A stretch of DNA of 64,000 nucleotides from the NCBI RefSeq assembly GCF_000186465.1, contig NZ_GL636091.1:1-64000 (forward strand), written 5' to 3'. Origin of the DNA: Streptococcus australis ATCC 700641. GTDB lineage: Bacteria > Bacillota > Bacilli > Lactobacillales > Streptococcaceae. Made by a program: the position numbers and the translations under genes. Shown here piece after piece: positions 1-8,903 of this stretch (the first letter of the stretch is position 1; every line of letters begins with the position of its first letter). Below the pieces are notes generated by a model, which worked only from the letters and a program-made list of their open reading frames with translations, did not search any database and was not told the origin of the DNA.

Positions 1-6
1 TATCTT

Positions 7-53
7 TTTTCTATTTTTTAAAAAAAGTTTTTCTTTTTTTAAAAAATAGAAAA
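7..53. repeat. Perfect AT-rich inverted repeat next to the amiF terminator
   Basis: Bases 7-27 and 33-53 are exact reverse complements (21 bp arms, loop of five T). The right arm shares bases 49-53 with the left arm of the amiF terminator, so the two hairpins cannot form fully together. It may be a second, back-up terminator for amiF or a terminator for a gene to the left. Confidence 0.7.
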
Positions 54-78
54 CGAGAAGTGTATTCTTCTCGTTTTC
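49..78 (-). terminator. Rho-independent terminator after amiF
   Basis: GAAAACGAGAAG at 49-60 pairs with CTTCTCGTTTTC at 67-78 (12 bp, 6-base loop). On the minus strand it follows the amiF stop codon and is followed by TATTTTTT. Confidence 0.85.
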
Positions 79-84
79 TTATGA

Positions 85-1008
85 TTATACAAGTTCTTTA
101 TATTTTTTCTGTTCTGCTTTATTTGCCCAAACGTAATGTCCAGGTTTGATTTCAACCATTTCTGGTTTGTCGGTTGAATAATCATGCTGATCTGGATCAT
201 AAACTTTCAGAACTTTTTTGCGTTCTAGAATTGGATCTGGAATCGGTACAGCTGATAGTAGAGATTGTGTGTATGGATGAATTGGATTGTTGAACAATTC
301 TTCTGTCTCAGCTACTTCTACAATAACTCCTTTGTAAATAACCGCAATACGATCAGAGATAAATCGAACTACCGAAAGATCGTGTGCGATAAAGAGATAG
401 GTCAAGCCCAATTCTTTTTGGAATTTCTTAAGGAGATTTAAAACTTGAGCACGTACTGATACGTCAAGAGCTGAAATTGGCTCGTCTGCGATAACAAATT
501 CTGGTTCCATTACCAAGGCACGAGCAATCCCAATCCGCTGGCGTTGTCCACCAGAGAATTCATGAGGATAACGAGTCAAATGCTCTGCTAGAAGCCCCAC
601 TTCATGCATAATCTCTTTTACTTTACGTACTCGGTCTTCTTCATTTTCGAATAGGTGATAATTGTACAAACCTTCTGAAATTATGTAGTCGACTGTTGCA
701 CGTTCATTCAAACTCGCTGCCGGGTCTTGGAAGATCATTTGAATCTTACGGATTAATTCACTTTCATCCTTGCGTGATTGCTTCCCATTGATCTTTTTAC
801 CATTATATAGAATATCACCTGCACTAGTGTCATTCAAACCAATGATTGCACGACCAATCGTCGTCTTCCCACTACCTGACTCACCAACAAGAGAGAATGT
901 TTCACCTTTATTGATGAAAAAATTTGCATTCTTTACAGCTACAAATTTTTTACTTCCTTCACCGAAGGAAATTTCTAGATCTTTAACTTCTATTAATTTT
1001 TCTGTCAT
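85..1008 (-). CDS. amiF: Oligopeptide ABC importer ATPase AmiF
   Basis: One of the two cytoplasmic ATPases that power oligopeptide uptake through AmiC/AmiD. The 307 residues show Walker A GESGSGKT at about 42-49, the signature FSGGQRQR near 150, Walker B ending in ADEP near 175, and the C-terminal extension with [16 protein letters not shown] that is typical of OppF/DppF ATPases. It is the last gene of amiACDEF, 9 bases after amiE, with a ribosome site (GGAGAAGG) and a terminator right behind it. Known Ami systems use AmiE and AmiF as a heterodimer and also import signalling peptides. Position and sequence agree, so the call is firm. Confidence 0.95.
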   Translation of the reverse strand: MTEKLIEVKDLEISFGEGSKKFVAVKNANFFINKGETFSLVGESGSGKTTIGRAIIGLNDTSAGDILYNGKKINGKQSRKDESELIRKIQMIFQDPAASLNERATVDYIISEGLYNYHLFENEEDRVRKVKEIMHEVGLLAEHLTRYPHEFSGGQRQRIGIARALVMEPEFVIADEPISALDVSVRAQVLNLLKKFQKELGLTYLFIAHDLSVVRFISDRIAVIYKGVIVEVAETEELFNNPIHPYTQSLLSAVPIPDPILERKKVLKVYDPDQHDYSTDKPEMVEIKPGHYVWANKAEQKKYKELV

Positions 1009-1017
1009 TTCCTTCTC

Positions 1018-2085
1018 CTAGTCCTTCATTGTAGTGAATCCCATTTTCGCACTAATCTTTTCATGAAGATTATCAATAATTTCTGGTTTATTGACTTTTG
1101 GTGCATCTTCATGCAAGAGCCACGTTTTAGCCCAATGTGTATTGGAAACATTGAAGACTGGTGGGTGTTCCTCGAAATCAATTTGCATGGCATAGTCAGA
1201 GCGCAAAGCAAAGGCATCACCTTTTACTGGTGAATACAATGATGGAGGAGTCCCTGGGATAGAATATAAATCACCTTTTGAGGTAGATAACTGTGGCAAA
1301 CTTGAAAGAAGACTCCATGTATAAGGATGTCTTGGGTCATAGAAGATTTCTTCTACTTTACCAAATTCGACAATTTCACCAGCATACATTACAGCAACCT
1401 TATCTGCGATACTTGCGACCACACCTAAGTCATGGGTAATAAAGATTGTTGTAAAGTTATATTCTTTTTGCAATGATTTCAATAAGTCGATGATTTGGGC
1501 TTGGATGGTTACGTCAAGGGCAGTTGTAGGCTCGTCACAGATTAAGATATCAGGACGACAAGCAAGCGCAATAGCAATAACAATCCGTTGGCGCATTCCA
1601 CCTGAATATTGGAAAGGATATTCATCAAAGCGACGTTCTGCTTCTGGGATTCCAACCTTTTCCATATAATCAATGGCCATCTCTCTGGCTTCTTTGGCAC
1701 TCTTACCTTGGTGTTTAATAATAACTTCCGTAATTTGTGATCCAATTGTATTAATCGGGTCCAAACTGGTCATCGGATCTTGGAAGATTGTTGCAATTTT
1801 TGCACCGCGGATATCTTCCCAATCTTTATTTGACTTGAGTTCTGTTAATTCTTGTCCGCGATAATTAATAGTACCATTGGCAATTCGTCCGTTGTCTTCT
1901 AACATTCCTGTGAAGGTTTTTGTCAAAACAGATTTACCAGAACCTGATTCACCAACAAGTGCCATGACTTCACCTTCAACAAGGTCTAAAGACACATTGC
2001 GAATAGCTGTTAAGACACGATCCCGAACATCAAATTCTACTACGATATCGCGAGCAGATAAGATTACATTTTTATCAGTTGTCAT
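1018..2085 (-). CDS. amiE: Oligopeptide ABC importer ATPase AmiE
   Basis: Partner ATPase to AmiF in oligopeptide import. The 355 residues carry Walker A GESGSGKS near 45, a Q-loop with FQDPMTSLDP, the signature YSGGMRQR near 163, Walker B ICDEPTTALD and the OppD-type C-terminal tail (YDPRHPYTWSLLSSLPQ). The length fits AmiE/OppD, which are longer than OppF. It lies between amiD (11 bases upstream) and amiF (9 bases downstream) in one transcription unit. Confidence 0.95.
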   Translation of the reverse strand: MTTDKNVILSARDIVVEFDVRDRVLTAIRNVSLDLVEGEVMALVGESGSGKSVLTKTFTGMLEDNGRIANGTINYRGQELTELKSNKDWEDIRGAKIATIFQDPMTSLDPINTIGSQITEVIIKHQGKSAKEAREMAIDYMEKVGIPEAERRFDEYPFQYSGGMRQRIVIAIALACRPDILICDEPTTALDVTIQAQIIDLLKSLQKEYNFTTIFITHDLGVVASIADKVAVMYAGEIVEFGKVEEIFYDPRHPYTWSLLSSLPQLSTSKGDLYSIPGTPPSLYSPVKGDAFALRSDYAMQIDFEEHPPVFNVSNTHWAKTWLLHEDAPKVNKPEIIDNLHEKISAKMGFTTMKD

Positions 2086-2096
2086 ACCTACTCCTC

Positions 2097-3023
2097 CTAT
2101 CTATGTGTACGTGGATCGCTGGCATCTGCAAGGTTTTGTCCAACGATATAGAATGACAAGGATACCAAGACTAAGACTGTCAATGGAATCCAGAAAAGAT
2201 ATGCATTGGTTGTTACGTTTTGTGAGTAATCTGAAATCAGACGACCTAAACTTGGAACTGTAATTGGCAATCCCAATCCAAAGAAGGAAAGGAAGGCTTC
2301 AGTTGAAATGAAGGCTGGCAACAACTGTGTAGTTGTCGTCACAATGACAGATACCAACTGTGGCAAGATATTTTTTGTCACGATTTTTAGAGTTGGAGTA
2401 CCCAAAGTACGGCTGGCCAAGTTGTACTCTAAATCACGGTAACGCATAATTTGAACACGGATAGAATAAGCAATCCCAATCCATCCTGTTACCGTCATCG
2501 CCAAAATCAAGTTCCAGAAACCAGCACCGATTGAGTAAGTCAAGACAATAACAATTAACATGAATGGAACGTTTGAAATAACGTTGTAAACTTCCATCAT
2601 GAAGCGGTCGATTGATTTTGATACACCCCAAATCCCACCAATCACAACACCAATCACAACATTGATCAAGGTAGCAATAAAGGAGATGATAATCGAATTG
2701 CGGGCACCAAACCAAACTCCATCAAACAAGGATTTACCATTGTTATCCGTACCGAAGAAGGCCTTGGCACTTGGAGGATTCAAACGAGCAGTGAAGTCAT
2801 TTACTTTACTTACATCATTATAATCAAAGTTTGAAAACATCGGGTATACAAAACTCATCAAGAGAATACCAACCAAAACGGCTAACATCAAAATGGTTGA
2901 TTTCTTTTTGAAGAATTGACGGAATACTGATTTCCAGTATGAGTACGACGGCGCATCAATTGTTTCAGAGGCAAAATCGTCACGTTCAACAAATTGGAAT
3001 TTCTTTTTATCGATTGTAGACAT
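2097..3023 (-). CDS. amiD: Oligopeptide ABC importer permease AmiD
   Basis: Second membrane subunit of the oligopeptide importer, 308 residues. It has a cytoplasmic N-terminal stretch, a first membrane segment near 40-60, a long outer loop ([12 protein letters not shown]... with [15 protein letters not shown]), and then the BPD_transp_1 permease core with five further helices. The ATPase-contact segment includes [28 protein letters not shown]. Its start overlaps the amiC stop by one base, indicating translational coupling. Confidence 0.95.
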   Translation of the reverse strand: MSTIDKKKFQFVERDDFASETIDAPSYSYWKSVFRQFFKKKSTILMLAVLVGILLMSFVYPMFSNFDYNDVSKVNDFTARLNPPSAKAFFGTDNNGKSLFDGVWFGARNSIIISFIATLINVVIGVVIGGIWGVSKSIDRFMMEVYNVISNVPFMLIVIVLTYSIGAGFWNLILAMTVTGWIGIAYSIRVQIMRYRDLEYNLASRTLGTPTLKIVTKNILPQLVSVIVTTTTQLLPAFISTEAFLSFFGLGLPITVPSLGRLISDYSQNVTTNAYLFWIPLTVLVLVSLSFYIVGQNLADASDPRTHR

Positions 3024-4522
3024 TATTTGCCTCCTTTCTTAGTTGTCAATTTGATACGAGGGTCTACCATAACCATAAGGATATCCCCAGCCATTGCTCC
3101 AAATACAGCAAGAACAGTAAAGATGAAGACAAGGCCGACCACCATGGTATTATTGGATGCTTTGATAGAATCAATCAACATTTTACCCATACCAGGGAAG
3201 GCAAAGACAGTTTCTGTCAATGTTGCCCCAGAGATGACTAGAACCAATTGAACAGGAATCCCTGTAACGATCGGAACCATAGCGTTTTTAAAGATATGCT
3301 TGCGTGAAATTTCTTTCTCAGAAAGCCCTTTGGCACGTGCAAAACGGACAAAGTCTTGAGAATGCAAATCGATCATGTAACGGCGAATCCAAACTGCCAA
3401 TCCCGGTGCACTCAAAAGACCCAAAATCACAGAAGGCAGTACATAAGAGCGCCAATCCTGAGCCCCTAAGACTGGGAAGGAATCCGGTAAGCCGATAGAA
3501 GAACCCGCCAAGCGAACGATGTAGACCAAGGCAATCGTTGGCAATGACATCATAAATGTTAATGTTGCCGTAGAAGCACTATCAAACCAAGTATTCTTCA
3601 ACAAGGCCATATAAGATCCTAAAGGAATAGCAATCAAGTAAGCAATCGCAATCCCGATCAAACCAATAATGGCTGAGCTGACAATCATAGATGGATTTTC
3701 ATAGTTGCTCAATGTTGCTGTATAAGCATCGCCTTCACCAAAGCGGGCAATATCTTGGGCATCTGCCTTGCTTGGTGATTTGTATGTACGTGAGTAGATG
3801 TTGATAGAAGATTCTTTTTTCCCTGTTGGGAAGTTTACTTCACTCTTCTTAGTCGTACCTTGTCCTTGTGTAATAACCTGAAGAACTGGCGTATTTGAAT
3901 AAGTTGGATAAGATTCACCCAAGTTTAACGATACAAAATTTTGATGAATGAACGGGAATTGACCATTGAAATACAAAAGATATTTATGTTTAGTCCCCGA
4001 ACCAACTACTGACCAACCAATAGCTGGATCATTTTCAATGCGAATATAGCGTTCAAGTTTTGGATTTGAAGCATCTTTGATGACATTTGGATGATCAATC
4101 TGAATCAGGTTGCCGTAGAATCCAATAACACGTTCAAAGACAGGGACTTCACGAGTTGCGTAAAAGCCTTTGTTTTCAGGGAAACGTTTCAATACCCAGC
4201 CATTTCCAAGATTAGAAATGTACTTTTTGTAGATCTTTTCGTTTTCTTTAGTAGGCTCTACAGTTACTGATGAGTCTTCCTTGCTTGCTTTTTCTTTCAA
4301 AGCTTTTGAATCAAGATATTCTATATACCCCATACGATCATAGACTGTGTTTTCATAATTGATTTTAGAATCCTTAGTCTTTGCAATCTTATTATAGTTA
4401 GGGTCGTTTTTGAAAATTAAATTTCTTGGGGTTAGCGTATAAATAATTGTATAGGTCAATGTCGTAACCAAAAAGATCGACACTAACGAACGCAAAATAC
4501 GCATAAATATATATTTTTTCAT
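3023..4522 (-). CDS. amiC: Oligopeptide ABC importer permease AmiC
   Basis: First membrane subunit of the oligopeptide importer. At 499 residues it is much longer than OppB (about 300). One N-terminal membrane helix (about 8-28) is followed by an extracellular insertion of roughly 250 residues, as in known streptococcal AmiC proteins, and then a five-helix permease core. The EAA-type loop reads [20 protein letters not shown]. It is separated from amiA by a short gap holding a weak hairpin, so amiCDEF is probably expressed by partial read-through from amiA. Confidence 0.95.
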   Translation of the reverse strand: MKKYIFMRILRSLVSIFLVTTLTYTIIYTLTPRNLIFKNDPNYNKIAKTKDSKINYENTVYDRMGYIEYLDSKALKEKASKEDSSVTVEPTKENEKIYKKYISNLGNGWVLKRFPENKGFYATREVPVFERVIGFYGNLIQIDHPNVIKDASNPKLERYIRIENDPAIGWSVVGSGTKHKYLLYFNGQFPFIHQNFVSLNLGESYPTYSNTPVLQVITQGQGTTKKSEVNFPTGKKESSINIYSRTYKSPSKADAQDIARFGEGDAYTATLSNYENPSMIVSSAIIGLIGIAIAYLIAIPLGSYMALLKNTWFDSASTATLTFMMSLPTIALVYIVRLAGSSIGLPDSFPVLGAQDWRSYVLPSVILGLLSAPGLAVWIRRYMIDLHSQDFVRFARAKGLSEKEISRKHIFKNAMVPIVTGIPVQLVLVISGATLTETVFAFPGMGKMLIDSIKASNNTMVVGLVFIFTVLAVFGAMAGDILMVMVDPRIKLTTKKGGK

Positions 4523-4545
4523 ATTCCGTTCCTTTAATGTTCAAA

Positions 4546-4575
4546 AGAACTTTCTCCCCTATTAGAGAAAGTTCT
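4546..4575 (-). terminator. Intercistronic hairpin between amiA and amiC
   Basis: AGAACTTTCTC at 4546-4556 pairs with GAGAAAGTTCT at 4565-4575 (11 bp, 8-base loop). On the minus strand only TTTTG follows, a poor U tract. This suggests an attenuator that lets part of the transcripts continue, giving more binding protein than permease. Confidence 0.65.
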
Positions 4576-4586
4576 GATGAAGGTGA

Positions 4587-6572
4587 TTATTTGACGTGTT
4601 TTTCTAGTTCTTGCTGAGCTTTCTTGTTTGATTCAGCTTTTTCTTTCAACCATTTTTCACGTGCTTGATCATATTGTTTTTTAGTAACCGGTTCATCTTG
4701 AACTTCAACATATTTGAAATAAGTTGATCCTTTGTTACCTGTTTGTGAGGAAGGTTCAGAGAATGGAACCACTTTTGAAACCACTGTAGCTGCACCAGAG
4801 CTTGTCATAGTTGGAATGACTAATGCGCTATCTGTTAACCAAGCTTGCGCTGCTGCAAATTTTTCATAACGTGTCACTACGTCTAGGGTTTCTTTTTCTG
4901 CATCATCAAGCAACTTCGCATATTCATCTAAACCAACTGCTTTAGCAGAAGCATTGTCGACACCACCAGCAAATCCAAGGTAAGTCTTAGTTTGGTCTGG
5001 AGAAGATGGTTGCAAGGTATCAAGGTAAGTAGATGGGTCATCATAGTCTGGATTCCATCCTACAAGTCCTTGAAGATCCCAGTCAGTTTCTGCAGCTGAT
5101 GGTACGTTAAGAGTAATGTTTAACACTTCATCTTGGTCCATCATTTGAAGGTCCACCACAACGTTTTCTGTGCCAAGTGTTTCTTCAACTGATTGTTTGA
5201 AGGATTGCATCCGTGACACAAAGTTTGTTGAGTTTTGTGCAACCGGAACATCCAAGTGGATTGGGAATTGAACACCCTCTTTTTGGAGTTCAGCTTTTGC
5301 TTTTTCAAACTGAGCTTTTGCTTTTTCCTTGCTATAGAGTCCGTTTTGACCGTCTGCAAGATTCACACCGCTCCATTGATCTCCATAAGTTTGCAACTTG
5401 TCTGCTACTACATCACCAAAGTCTTTACCATTTACTTGAACAAAGGCAGGTGCAGTGTACATATTTCGAATAGCAGCCTTAGCGTATTCTTTACCATTAA
5501 CTTGTGCTGAATAATTTTCGCGGTTCAAGGCAAAGGTGATGGCTTGACGGAAATCCTTGTTCAAGATCGCTTTCTTCGTGGAAGATTTCTGCTCATCTGA
5601 TGTTTTAGAAGTATGGTTGTAGGCTTGACGGTCAATGTTGAAACCTAAGACTGCGACACCAGAACCAGGCTGTGTGTTGTAGATATTGTCTTTGTATTTC
5701 TTTTCAACAGACGCAAAGTTAGAGCTAGCAGGGTATAGACGCGCCTTGGTATATGAACCATCGCTAAAACCGCGCGCTATGGAATCTTGATCTGATCCAT
5801 CATAATAAGACAATTTAATCTTGTCAATATGAACGTTGTCTTTATCCCAGTAATCTTCGTTCTTCTCAAAAGTGATTTCTGATTTAGAAGTGATTGATTT
5901 CAAAAGGAATGGACCATTGAACAAGATTGATTTGACATTACCTGGCTGACCAAATTCATCACCCTTGCTCTTCAAGAATTCTGTACTAATTGGGAAAAGA
6001 ACCCCATTAGTTGTTTTTGAATTCCAGAAAGTTTCTGGTTGGTTCAAAGTATACTCAAGTGTATAATCATCTACTGCTTTGACCCCAACTTCAGAGAAGT
6101 CTGAAATTTTTCCTTCTGAGTAGTCTTTCAATCCTTTGATTGAGTCTTTCACCAATGGAAGAGATTCTGATTTCTTGTCTGCCGCATGCTTCAATCCAGT
6201 AACAAAGTCATGAGCTGTTACTTCACCATGCTCTTCGCCATCGGCATCATACCATTTAACACCCTTACGGATTTTGTAAGTATAAGTCAAACCGTCTTTT
6301 GAAACAGACCAATCTTCAGCAATAGATGGCACAAGATTTCCGTATTTGTCGTTTTCCAACAAACCATCTACACCGTTAGTTGTAATATCGTGCACAGACG
6401 CTTTTGAAGATACAGTGTAATCCAAAGTTGTTGGATCATCGTTATAAACATAGCCATAAGTTGTATCTTTTTTTGATGCAGACTTGCTATCTTTTGAGCC
6501 AGAACATGCTGCAAGGAAAGTTGCTGCGAGCAATGTTACTCCGGCAAATGCAAAAACTTTACTTTTTTTCAT
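4587..6572 (-). CDS. amiA: Oligopeptide-binding lipoprotein AmiA
   Basis: Extracellular substrate-binding lipoprotein of the Ami importer (SBP_bac_5 family), 661 residues. A lipoprotein signal ends in the lipobox LAAC (Cys about residue 23). The mature part has the family pattern DPTTLDYTVSS, LVPSIAEDWSVSKDGLTYTYKIRKGVKW and a second lobe with LNKDFRQAITFALNR, and it ends in a Lys-rich tail (KWLKEKAESNKKAQQELEKHVK). It heads amiACDEF behind its own promoter and a CodY box. It resembles the next gene upstream throughout, so a tandem duplication is likely. AliA is an alternative name; operon position favours AmiA. Confidence 0.9.
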   Translation of the reverse strand: MKKSKVFAFAGVTLLAATFLAACSGSKDSKSASKKDTTYGYVYNDDPTTLDYTVSSKASVHDITTNGVDGLLENDKYGNLVPSIAEDWSVSKDGLTYTYKIRKGVKWYDADGEEHGEVTAHDFVTGLKHAADKKSESLPLVKDSIKGLKDYSEGKISDFSEVGVKAVDDYTLEYTLNQPETFWNSKTTNGVLFPISTEFLKSKGDEFGQPGNVKSILFNGPFLLKSITSKSEITFEKNEDYWDKDNVHIDKIKLSYYDGSDQDSIARGFSDGSYTKARLYPASSNFASVEKKYKDNIYNTQPGSGVAVLGFNIDRQAYNHTSKTSDEQKSSTKKAILNKDFRQAITFALNRENYSAQVNGKEYAKAAIRNMYTAPAFVQVNGKDFGDVVADKLQTYGDQWSGVNLADGQNGLYSKEKAKAQFEKAKAELQKEGVQFPIHLDVPVAQNSTNFVSRMQSFKQSVEETLGTENVVVDLQMMDQDEVLNITLNVPSAAETDWDLQGLVGWNPDYDDPSTYLDTLQPSSPDQTKTYLGFAGGVDNASAKAVGLDEYAKLLDDAEKETLDVVTRYEKFAAAQAWLTDSALVIPTMTSSGAATVVSKVVPFSEPSSQTGNKGSTYFKYVEVQDEPVTKKQYDQAREKWLKEKAESNKKAQQELEKHVK

Positions 6573-6604
6573 TTTGAGTCTCCATTTTATTGAATTTAGA
6601 TAGA

Positions 6605-6633
6605 ATTATAGCATAAGTGAGGAAAAAAGTAAA
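6605..6633 (-). promoter_or_regulatory. amiA promoter
   Basis: On the minus strand TTTACT (6628-6633) and TATAAT (6605-6610) are separated by exactly 17 bases. The promoter lies 33 bases upstream of the amiA start. Confidence 0.8.
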
Positions 6634-6636
6634 CTA

Positions 6637-6651
6637 AATTTTCTGAATATT
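6637..6651. promoter_or_regulatory. CodY box upstream of amiA
   Basis: AATTTTCTGAATATT matches the CodY consensus AATTTTCWGAAAATT at 14 of 15 positions and sits directly upstream of the -35 element. CodY repression of peptide transport under amino-acid sufficiency is established in related species; binding here is inferred. Confidence 0.75.
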
Positions 6652-6661
6652 TGGCAAGTGA

Positions 6662-6717
6662 AAGGAGCCACTAAGCGGAGGACTGTCTAAAAAATCAATC
6701 CTTTTTAGTGGCTCCTT
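6662..6717 (-). terminator. Hairpin after the second peptide-binding lipoprotein gene
   Basis: AAGGAGCCACTAA (6662-6674) pairs perfectly with TTAGTGGCTCCTT (6705-6717) around a 30-base loop. The U tract is weak (TTTCAC). It separates the upstream binding-protein gene from the amiA promoter and probably insulates the two units. Confidence 0.6.
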
Positions 6718-6763
6718 CCCCTACTTAAACTTATGCACTCAGACTATCCAAGCTATTTTTTAT

Positions 6764-8728
6764 CTATTTCGATTCGATGTGGTTCTTTAATTCTTCTTGG
6801 GCTTTTTTATTGGATTCAGCCTTTTCTTTCAACCATTTTTCTTTACTTGCATCGTAATCCTTTGTCTTGATGACTTCTTCTGAAAGCTCAAGATATTTAT
6901 AGTTGGTTCCTGTACCTTTTGTTCCAACCCATGAAGCCGCACGACTATATGGGACAGTCCGTTGCAACATTGGCGTTCCACCATTTGAAACAGTTGGCAA
7001 GATCAACGAACTATCGGTTAGCCAGGCTTGAGCAGCTGCGTATTTCTCATAACGTACAGCTTGGTCACTCACTTCTGCATTGGCATCTTTTAAGAGTTCT
7101 GCATATTTCCCAAATTCAACCGCTGTAATAGCAGGGCTATTTGATCCTGCATCCACACCTAGATAGTAGAAAACAGAACCATTAACAGGACTTAAACTCT
7201 CTAAATAAGTAGATGGATCTTGATAGTCAGGCACCCATCCTCCACCTGCAAGGTCATAATCTTTCTCAGCAGCAGTGTCAGTAAAGTAGGTAATATTGTT
7301 AAAGTCATCATCAGATAATTTCTGAATATCTACGACAACATTGTCTGCACCGAGAACAGCTTCTACGGATTGTTTGAAGGAGCTAGCTTGTTGTACCTGG
7401 CTGTTATCTGTCTGACTAACAACGTAATCTATATGAATTGGGAATTCTACCCCTTCTTTTTGTAGTTGTTCTTTGGCTTTTGCAAACTCAGCTTTGGCTT
7501 TCTCTTGATTATAGAGAGTGGTTTGGGCATCATCTAGGTTTACATCTTTCCACTCATCTCCATAGGTCACTAATTGCTTCTCAACAACCTTACCGAACTC
7601 TTCACCATTTACTTGAACAAAAGTCGGTGGAACCAAGGTGTTTCGAAGAATCTTGGTCGCCGCATCCGCACCAGATGTTTGAGCTGCATAGGCTTCACGG
7701 TCAAAGGCAAAGTTGACGGCTTGACGGAAATCCTTGTTTAAAATCGCTTGTTTTGTAGACGATTTTTGAGCATCTGTCGTTTTAGCTGTATGGTTATACT
7801 TCTGACGATCAATGTTGAAGCCTAGGTAGTATGATGTTCCGTATTGAACACCATAAACAATATTATCACCAAATTTCTTTTTCACATTCTTATAAGTGGA
7901 GCTATTTGGCATTACTGTCGCAAATGAATATTGTCCATTCTCAAATTTCTTGATAACAGATTCTGGATCTGACCCGTCATTGTAGGTCAACTTCACATTA
8001 TCAATATGAACATTCTTTTCATCATAGTATTCTTTATTTTTTACAAGCTCAATTTGAGATTTTGAAGTTAAATTCTTCAAATAATATGGACCGTTATAGA
8101 GAATACTACTTGGTTTCAAGGAACCAAAGTCTTTTCCTTGAGATTCTAAGAAAGCTGCGTTAACTGGGAAAAGGACGCCTGATGTCGTCTTAGAATTCCA
8201 AAAGCTTTCTGGACGTTCCAAGGTATATTGAACGGTGTAATCATCTAGGGCTTTCACGCCAACCGTCTTAAAATCTGTTGTTTCACCCTTGGCATAGGCA
8301 TCCAAACCTTTAATGGAGTTTTGGATTAAGAAGAGACCTTCAGATTTTGATTCCACAGCATGTTTGATCCCTGTCACAAAATCGTGAGCTGTTACAGCAC
8401 CATACTCTTCTCCTTCACTGGTGTACCATTTGGCATCTTTTCGAAGTTTATAGGTATAGACCAAGCCGTCTTCTGAAACTGTCCAGTCTTCTGCCAAACT
8501 TGGGATTAAATTTCCATATTTATCATTTTCTAACAAACCATCAACAAGGTTACTTGTAATATCAGACGTCGTTGTACGAGTCGATGCAATGTAGTCCAAT
8601 GTATTTGGATCTGTTGAATAAATATAAGAATAAGTAGATTGATTGCTGCTTCCACCACCGCAGGCTGTCAATAGAAGAGCGCTGGCCAGAGAAACACCGG
8701 CCAGTACGAACCGTTTATTTACTTTCAT
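6764..8728 (-). CDS. AliA/AmiA-like oligopeptide-binding lipoprotein
   Basis: A second SBP_bac_5 peptide-binding lipoprotein of about 654 residues with lipobox LTAC after a short hydrophobic signal. It follows AmiA closely: DPNTLDYIAS, LIPSLAEDWTVSEDGLVYTYKLRKDAKW, LNKDFRQAVNFAFDRE and the same Lys-rich tail. The ATG at 8728 is preferred over a GTG three bases earlier because it is 6 bases from AAGGAG. Ali proteins are known to share the Ami permease while widening the range of peptides taken up. No permease accompanies this gene and it has its own promoter, which fits that role. Confidence 0.88.
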   Translation of the reverse strand: MKVNKRFVLAGVSLASALLLTACGGGSSNQSTYSYIYSTDPNTLDYIASTRTTTSDITSNLVDGLLENDKYGNLIPSLAEDWTVSEDGLVYTYKLRKDAKWYTSEGEEYGAVTAHDFVTGIKHAVESKSEGLFLIQNSIKGLDAYAKGETTDFKTVGVKALDDYTVQYTLERPESFWNSKTTSGVLFPVNAAFLESQGKDFGSLKPSSILYNGPYYLKNLTSKSQIELVKNKEYYDEKNVHIDNVKLTYNDGSDPESVIKKFENGQYSFATVMPNSSTYKNVKKKFGDNIVYGVQYGTSYYLGFNIDRQKYNHTAKTTDAQKSSTKQAILNKDFRQAVNFAFDREAYAAQTSGADAATKILRNTLVPPTFVQVNGEEFGKVVEKQLVTYGDEWKDVNLDDAQTTLYNQEKAKAEFAKAKEQLQKEGVEFPIHIDYVVSQTDNSQVQQASSFKQSVEAVLGADNVVVDIQKLSDDDFNNITYFTDTAAEKDYDLAGGGWVPDYQDPSTYLESLSPVNGSVFYYLGVDAGSNSPAITAVEFGKYAELLKDANAEVSDQAVRYEKYAAAQAWLTDSSLILPTVSNGGTPMLQRTVPYSRAASWVGTKGTGTNYKYLELSEEVIKTKDYDASKEKWLKEKAESNKKAQEELKNHIESK

Positions 8729-8757
8729 CACTATCTCCTTATGTTAGGTTTTCTACC

Positions 8758-8786
8758 ATTATACACTATTTCTCTCATTTTACCAA
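8758..8786 (-). promoter_or_regulatory. Promoter of the AliA-like gene
   Basis: TTGGTA (8781-8786) and TATAAT (8758-8763) on the minus strand with a 17-base spacer. No CodY-like box was found here, unlike at amiA. Confidence 0.7.
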
Positions 8787-8862
8787 CTATCTTTTAAATC
8801 GGACCGCAGGATCTCAATCAATAACTGGACAAAATTAGGATTAGAGCAGTTGGATTCTTTTA

Positions 8863-8871
8863 TGATACAAT
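8863..8871 (+). promoter_or_regulatory. Extended -10 of the dacA-family gene
   Basis: TGATACAAT (8863-8871) fits an extended -10 element (TG, one base, TACAAT) 33 bases before the start codon. No clear -35 was found. Confidence 0.5.
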
Positions 8872-8903
8872 AGTAGAGACAAAAAACAATCGAGGATTCA
8901 AAC

